In this document: positions 46,594 to 48,766 of the stretch, in pieces | How the letters are laid out: each line of letters begins with the position of its first letter | Numbering within the stretch: position 1 is the first letter of the stretch | Virus record (IMG/VR): IMGVR_UViG_3300044609_000614 | Span: 1-48,766 of that record | Length of the DNA: 48,766 nucleotides | Source: a virus | Strand: one strand, 5' to 3' | The notes under the pieces: generated by a model | What the model saw: only the letters and a program-made list of their open reading frames with translations | Database searches by the model: none | Told to the model about the DNA's origin: nothing | Position numbers and translations under genes: made by a program

Positions 46594-46665
46594 TCGGGGC
46601 GGCAGGGATCGAACCTGCGACCTCTGGTTCCCAAAACCAGCATTCTACCGCTGAACTACGCCCCG
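46594..46665 (-). tRNA. tRNA-Pro (anticodon TGG)
   Basis: Acceptor CGGGGCG/CGCCCCG, anticodon stem CTGGT/ACCAG with loop TTTGGGA (TGG, codon CCA), T arm GCAGG TTCGATC CCTGC, discriminator A. Confidence 0.93.
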
Positions 46666-46689
46666 TTGATCTTATTTAGTTACTTTTGG

Positions 46690-46761
46690 TAGGACCGCAG
46701 AGAATTGAACTCCGTTCACACCGTTATAAGCAGTGGGCCTTAACCGATAGGCGACGGTCCC
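46690..46761 (-). tRNA. tRNA-Ile (anticodon TAT)
   Basis: Acceptor GGGACCG/CGGTCCT (one G-T), D arm GCCT/AGGC, anticodon stem CACTG/CGGTG with loop CTTATAA (TAT, codon AUA), T arm CGGAG TTCAATT CTCTG, discriminator A. A TAT anticodon for AUA is unusual in bacteria, which mostly use lysidine-modified CAT. Confidence 0.9.
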
Positions 46762-46766
46762 TTCAA

Positions 46767-46856
46767 CGGAAGTGGTTGGATTCGAACCAACGGATGCCCT
46801 TAAAGAACATCGGCGGATTAGCAATCCACTGCATTAAACCTCTCTGCCACACTTCC
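46767..46856 (-). tRNA. tRNA-Ser (anticodon GCT)
   Basis: 90-base class II tRNA. Acceptor GGAAGTG/CACTTCC, anticodon stem GTGGA/TCCGC with loop TTGCTAA (GCT, codon AGC), long variable arm, T arm GTTGG TTCGAAT CCAAC, discriminator G. Confidence 0.93.
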
Positions 46857-46859
46857 GAA

Positions 46860-46933
<74 letters not shown>

Positions 46934-46946
46934 AAAAAACCTAAAA

Positions 46947-47087
46947 CTAATTAGGCACTTTTTCTACAACTATTTCCCTCACTTCCTCGTAAAGACTAGT
47001 GGCTTCATTGTAATAACCAAGTTCAACCAACTCATGAATACGATCAATGTAGGAATCGAGAATTTCGTTTATAAACTCTTCAGTCAT
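46947..47087 (-). CDS. Very small helical protein (46 aa), paralogue of the 45169 gene
   Basis: ATG at 47087 (MTEEFINEILDSYIDRIHEL), chosen because a sigma70 promoter (47115-47144) starts transcription near 47110 and AGAGG precedes it. VELGYYNEATSLYEEVREIV aligns without gaps to the 75-residue protein at 45169 (YHTSLGNEEEAQCLFDEFRE). Forms two helices around a LG turn. Function unknown. Confidence 0.6.
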   Translation of the reverse strand: MTEEFINEILDSYIDRIHELVELGYYNEATSLYEEVREIVVEKVPN

Positions 47088-47114
47088 CTTGGAAACCTCT
47101 GTGTTGTTGAAATC

Positions 47115-47144
47115 ATTATAGACCATTGGGAGGAGGTCTGTCAA
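47115..47144 (-). promoter_or_regulatory. sigma70 promoter TTGACA-18-TATAAT
   Basis: Minus strand CCACTTGACA with -35 at 47144-47139, 18 bases, TATAAT at 47120-47115. Serves the 46-residue gene and probably the tRNA-Arg/Ser/Ile/Pro group behind it. Confidence 0.75.
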
Positions 47145-47184
47145 GTGGCGGTGGAGCGAAAGCTCCACCAGACCTATTTGATTG

Positions 47185-47547
47185 TTACACTCGATTATAA
47201 CATACTCTAGTGACCCCTTGCCCTGGATGGGCGATTGAAGAGAACGCACCATACGACAGGTCTAGGTCTCTGTCGCCAACATAAGGTCCACGATCATTCA
47301 CACGCACAATTACTGACTTTCCAGTTCGTTGATTGGTCACACGCAATCTAGTTCCAAAAGGAAGCCATCTATGTGCTACTGATTTTCCATATGCATTATA
47401 CCTTTCACCATTTGCGGTGGTGAGTCCGTGATAACCGTCACCTACACCATAATGTGATGCGAGGGTACATCCACTCGCTGCTTCTGCTTTTTGGGGCGTG
47501 AATCCAAGAAGTGTAGAAGCGATAAGAAGGGTTGAAATAAAACGCAT
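47185..47547 (-). CDS. Secreted RlpA-like double-psi beta-barrel protein
   Basis: 120 residues from ATG at 47547. Signal peptide MRFISTLLIASTLLGFTPQK ending AEA before ASG. The mature part is an RlpA-like domain: CTLASHYGVGDGYHGLTTAN, GERYNAYGKSVAHRWLPFGT, RLRVTNQRTGKSVIVRVNDR and GPYVGDRDLDLSYGAF; the conserved Asp of VNDRGP is present. RlpA family members cleave peptidoglycan or bind septal wall. No lipobox. In a phage it could help release or alter the wall; function in infection unknown. Host-type gene. Confidence 0.85.
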   Translation of the reverse strand: MRFISTLLIASTLLGFTPQKAEAASGCTLASHYGVGDGYHGLTTANGERYNAYGKSVAHRWLPFGTRLRVTNQRTGKSVIVRVNDRGPYVGDRDLDLSYGAFSSIAHPGQGVTRVCYNRV

Positions 47548-47666
47548 TAATTTGAATAGAACTCTACATCCCAATAGAGAAAGGGGTACACCTCCTTTTC
47601 AAGAGGCAATCTCCTGGGCTCTAACGACAGTATGCAAACTCTCATAATAAAAAAGATACTGTCAAG

Positions 47667-47739
47667 TGGAAACAACTGGACTTGAACCAGTGCTCTTTCG
47701 ATTATCAGTCGAATGCTTTACCAACTAAGCTATGTTTCC
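47667..47739 (-). tRNA. tRNA-Ile (anticodon GAT)
   Basis: Acceptor GGAAACA/TGTTTCC, D arm GCTT/AAGC, anticodon stem TTCGA/TCGAA with loop CTGATAA (GAT, codon AUC), T arm ACTGG TTCAAGT CCAGT, discriminator A. A TTGACA box overlaps its 3' end without a good -10. Confidence 0.92.
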
Positions 47740-47744
47740 ATGGT

Positions 47745-47881
47745 GAGGGGGGTATCTCACAATTGAGTTAGTGAGCGCACGTAAGTTATAGACCTAACTC
47801 ACATCAACTTACGGCTAGGGCAAGAATCCCCCTCCAATTCCAGTTTGCCTAACCCCTTCATCCTAAACTGGCAAAGAATTG
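47745..47881 (-). ncRNA. Candidate structured RNA C with H-type pseudoknot
   Basis: No open frame. A closing stem of nine pairs (GAGGGGGGT at 47745-47753 with ATCCCCCTC at 47826-47834, one G-T) encloses two interleaved perfect 8-pair stems: TGAGTTAG (47764-47771) with CTAACTCA (47794-47801), and CGTAAGTT (47780-47787) with AACTTACG (47806-47813). A second hairpin follows at 47835-47881 (CAATTC/GAATTG plus CAGTTT/AAACTG). On the minus strand the closing stem is followed by ACCA just before tRNA-Ile. This is the best RNA structure in the window. Confidence 0.55.
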
Positions 47882-47914
47882 AAGGCAGTCTACCATCATA
47901 TCACAGATGGTAAG

Positions 47915-47996
47915 TGGGTAGGGCTGGATTCGAACCAGCGCGGGCATAACCAACGGATTTACAGTCCGTCTCCATCAACCACTCGGACACCTACCC
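47915..47996 (-). tRNA. tRNA-Tyr (anticodon GTA)
   Basis: 82-base class II tRNA. Acceptor GGGTAGG/CCTACCC, anticodon stem CGGA/TCCG with loop CTGTAAA (GTA, codon UAC), variable arm, T arm GCTGG TTCGAAT CCAGC, discriminator A. Confidence 0.93.
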
Positions 47997-48009
47997 AAGT
48001 GTAGTTTTT

Positions 48010-48017
48010 TATTTATG
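48010..48017 (-). promoter_or_regulatory. Late box CATAAATA before tRNA-Tyr
   Basis: CATAAATA on the minus strand, expected start near 48004, 8 bases before tRNA-Tyr. A GACTGT/ACAGTC hairpin (48018-48035) lies just upstream. Confidence 0.5.
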
Positions 48018-48036
48018 ACTGTACTACAACAGTCTA

Positions 48037-48109
48037 TGGGTTTGGTGGGATTCGAACCCACGACTTACAGGTTAAAAGCCCGCTACTCTACCAACTGAGT
48101 TACAAACCC
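48037..48109 (-). tRNA. tRNA-Lys (anticodon TTT)
   Basis: Acceptor GGGTTTG/CAAACCC, D arm ACTC/GAGT, anticodon stem GCGGG/CCTGT with loop CTTTTAA (TTT, codon AAA), T arm GTGGG TTCGAAT CCCAC, discriminator A. Confidence 0.93.
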
Positions 48110-48127
48110 ATTAATTCAACTGAATTA

Positions 48128-48156
48128 ATAGTACCACTCAGATGGTGCCTTGTCAA
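48128..48156 (-). promoter_or_regulatory. sigma70 promoter TTGACA-17-TACTAT for tRNA-Lys
   Basis: Minus strand CTTGACA with -35 at 48156-48151, 17 bases, TACTAT at 48133-48128. Expected start near 48121, 12 bases before tRNA-Lys. Confidence 0.72.
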
Positions 48157-48178
48157 GGGGCATAAGAAAATATATTTT

Positions 48179-48766
48179 TTACTTAAAAATTCTACCCCAA
48201 CCGTCGTTGCCGTTTGGACACCACCTGCGAACAAGATCAGATCGTTTGTAGACGGCGCGAATACCTGTGTTTACTGGACCTGTATACCCATCGTTGAGAC
48301 TACCGTAGGGATCGTTAACCACATAGTCACCCTTTGGAGTTTTACCGATCACTACAACCATGTGCCCACCAGTAGGTGCAGATAGAGGACCGCGATGTAG
48401 GATACCAATAACAATAGGTCTGCCGTTAGATAGTTCACGATCAAGATCAGAAAAAGAAAGATTGTAACTGAAACGTGAAGTAATACCATACCCCTGTAGA
48501 ACACGGGTTTGAACTGAGTGATCAGTTGTATCACCGATTGCGAATACTTTCTTAACGTATTCATCATCGCCTTTCGGACCTTTTAACGTGCCTGGTTTAA
48601 AATATTCAAGACACATAGCACAAGCAGAACTGTTACAAGTACGGTGAGCATCTCGGTAATTATCGATTTGACTATAGAAAGGTACGTTTAGAATGGATGG
48701 AACTGGTGGTTTACTACGATACTTTTCAATCCACTCAGAATCTTTTTTACTACCTGAACCATCATC
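48179..48766 (-). CDS. C39-like papain-fold peptidase, 5' end beyond window
   Basis: 196 codons are visible; the frame runs off the right edge, so the start is missing. Domain signs in order: LNVPFYSQIDNYRDAHRTCN (Gln and catalytic Cys region, CNSSACAM), RELSNGRPIVIGILH, GGHMVVVIG (catalytic His) and VNDPYG (Asp/Asn). This is the Peptidase_C39_2 arrangement, often found in cell-wall or secreted cysteine peptidases. With RlpA-like and GH19 proteins it adds to the set of envelope-acting proteins here. Whether it is a virion or lysis enzyme is unknown. Confidence 0.75.
   Translation of the reverse strand, partial: DDGSGSKKDSEWIEKYRSKPPVPSILNVPFYSQIDNYRDAHRTCNSSACAMCLEYFKPGTLKGPKGDDEYVKKVFAIGDTTDHSVQTRVLQGYGITSRFSYNLSFSDLDRELSNGRPIVIGILHRGPLSAPTGGHMVVVIGKTPKGDYVVNDPYGSLNDGYTGPVNTGIRAVYKRSDLVRRWCPNGNDGWGRIFK

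Noticed and set aside
47637-47665. TTGACA box at the 3' end of tRNA-Ile as a promoter for the RlpA-like gene
   Set aside because: The -35 is perfect with CCAC before it, but at 16-18 bases only AGAGTT-like sequence is found, not a -10 box.

Overview
The window looks like part of the genome of a T4-like (myovirus) cyanophage that infects marine Synechococcus or Prochlorococcus. The evidence is a set of recognisable T4 homologues (gp4, gp5, gp26, gp27, gp32, gp33, gp48, gp53, gp59, RNase H) beside cyanophage-type host-derived genes (psbA for D1, hli, speD, phoH, thyX, glutaredoxin, peroxiredoxin, a DUF1825-like gene and an SLH-domain porin). Many boxes resemble the T4 late promoter TATAAATA, and there is a long tRNA cluster. 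The DNA is AT-rich and almost everything lies on the minus strand. Only gp48 and gp53 are on the plus strand.

Reading left to right: 1-13405 holds large tail-fibre or virion surface proteins, the first cut by the window edge, with two small proteins between them. 13446-14507 is a boundary with a terminator, a late promoter, tRNA-Thr, speD and two small genes. 14513-28730 is the tail and baseplate block: gp5-like hub/needle, gp27-like hub, two paralogous tape-measure-like giants that carry peptidoglycan-hydrolase domains, a gp51-like small gene, gp26-like protein, a tail-tube-like protein, a gp2-like protein, gp4, and divergent gp48-gp53. 28763-36403 is a replication, recombination, late-transcription and nucleotide block: gp32, DUF1825-like, gp59, gp33, PD-(D/E)XK exonuclease, PhoH, ThyX, RNase H and small genes. 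36592-43672 is accessory: glutaredoxin, porin, small regulators, psbA, GH19 endolysin, peroxiredoxin, hli and three tRNAs in the spacers. 43695-48766 is a tRNA cluster mixed with very small genes, structured non-coding spacers, an RlpA-like secreted protein and a C39-like peptidase cut by the right edge. In all I read 16 convincing tRNAs plus one tRNA-like relic.

Two promoter classes are visible. Consensus sigma70 promoters (often CACTTGACA, 17-18 bases, TATAAT-like) sit in front of gp32, thyX, psbA, hli, tRNA groups and small genes. Late boxes (NATAAATA) sit in front of structural, lysis and some tRNA units; gp33, encoded here, would help read them. psbA carries both types overlapping.

The most interesting signals are: (1) an in-frame slippery sequence (A AAT TTT TTC) at the end of the gp26-like gene that would fuse it, by a -1 shift, to the small gene just before the tape-measure-like genes, as in the tail-assembly-chaperone frameshift of other tailed phages; (2) structured spacers in the tRNA cluster with interleaved complementary segments (pseudoknots), the clearest at 47764-47813; (3) late promoters whose start points fall inside an upstream terminator hairpin; (4) a 29-residue one-helix peptide gene coupled between hli and peroxiredoxin; (5) three different wall-hydrolase domains in two paralogous tape-measure-like proteins. 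All functional statements come from reading the sequence and recalled family knowledge; no database search was run.
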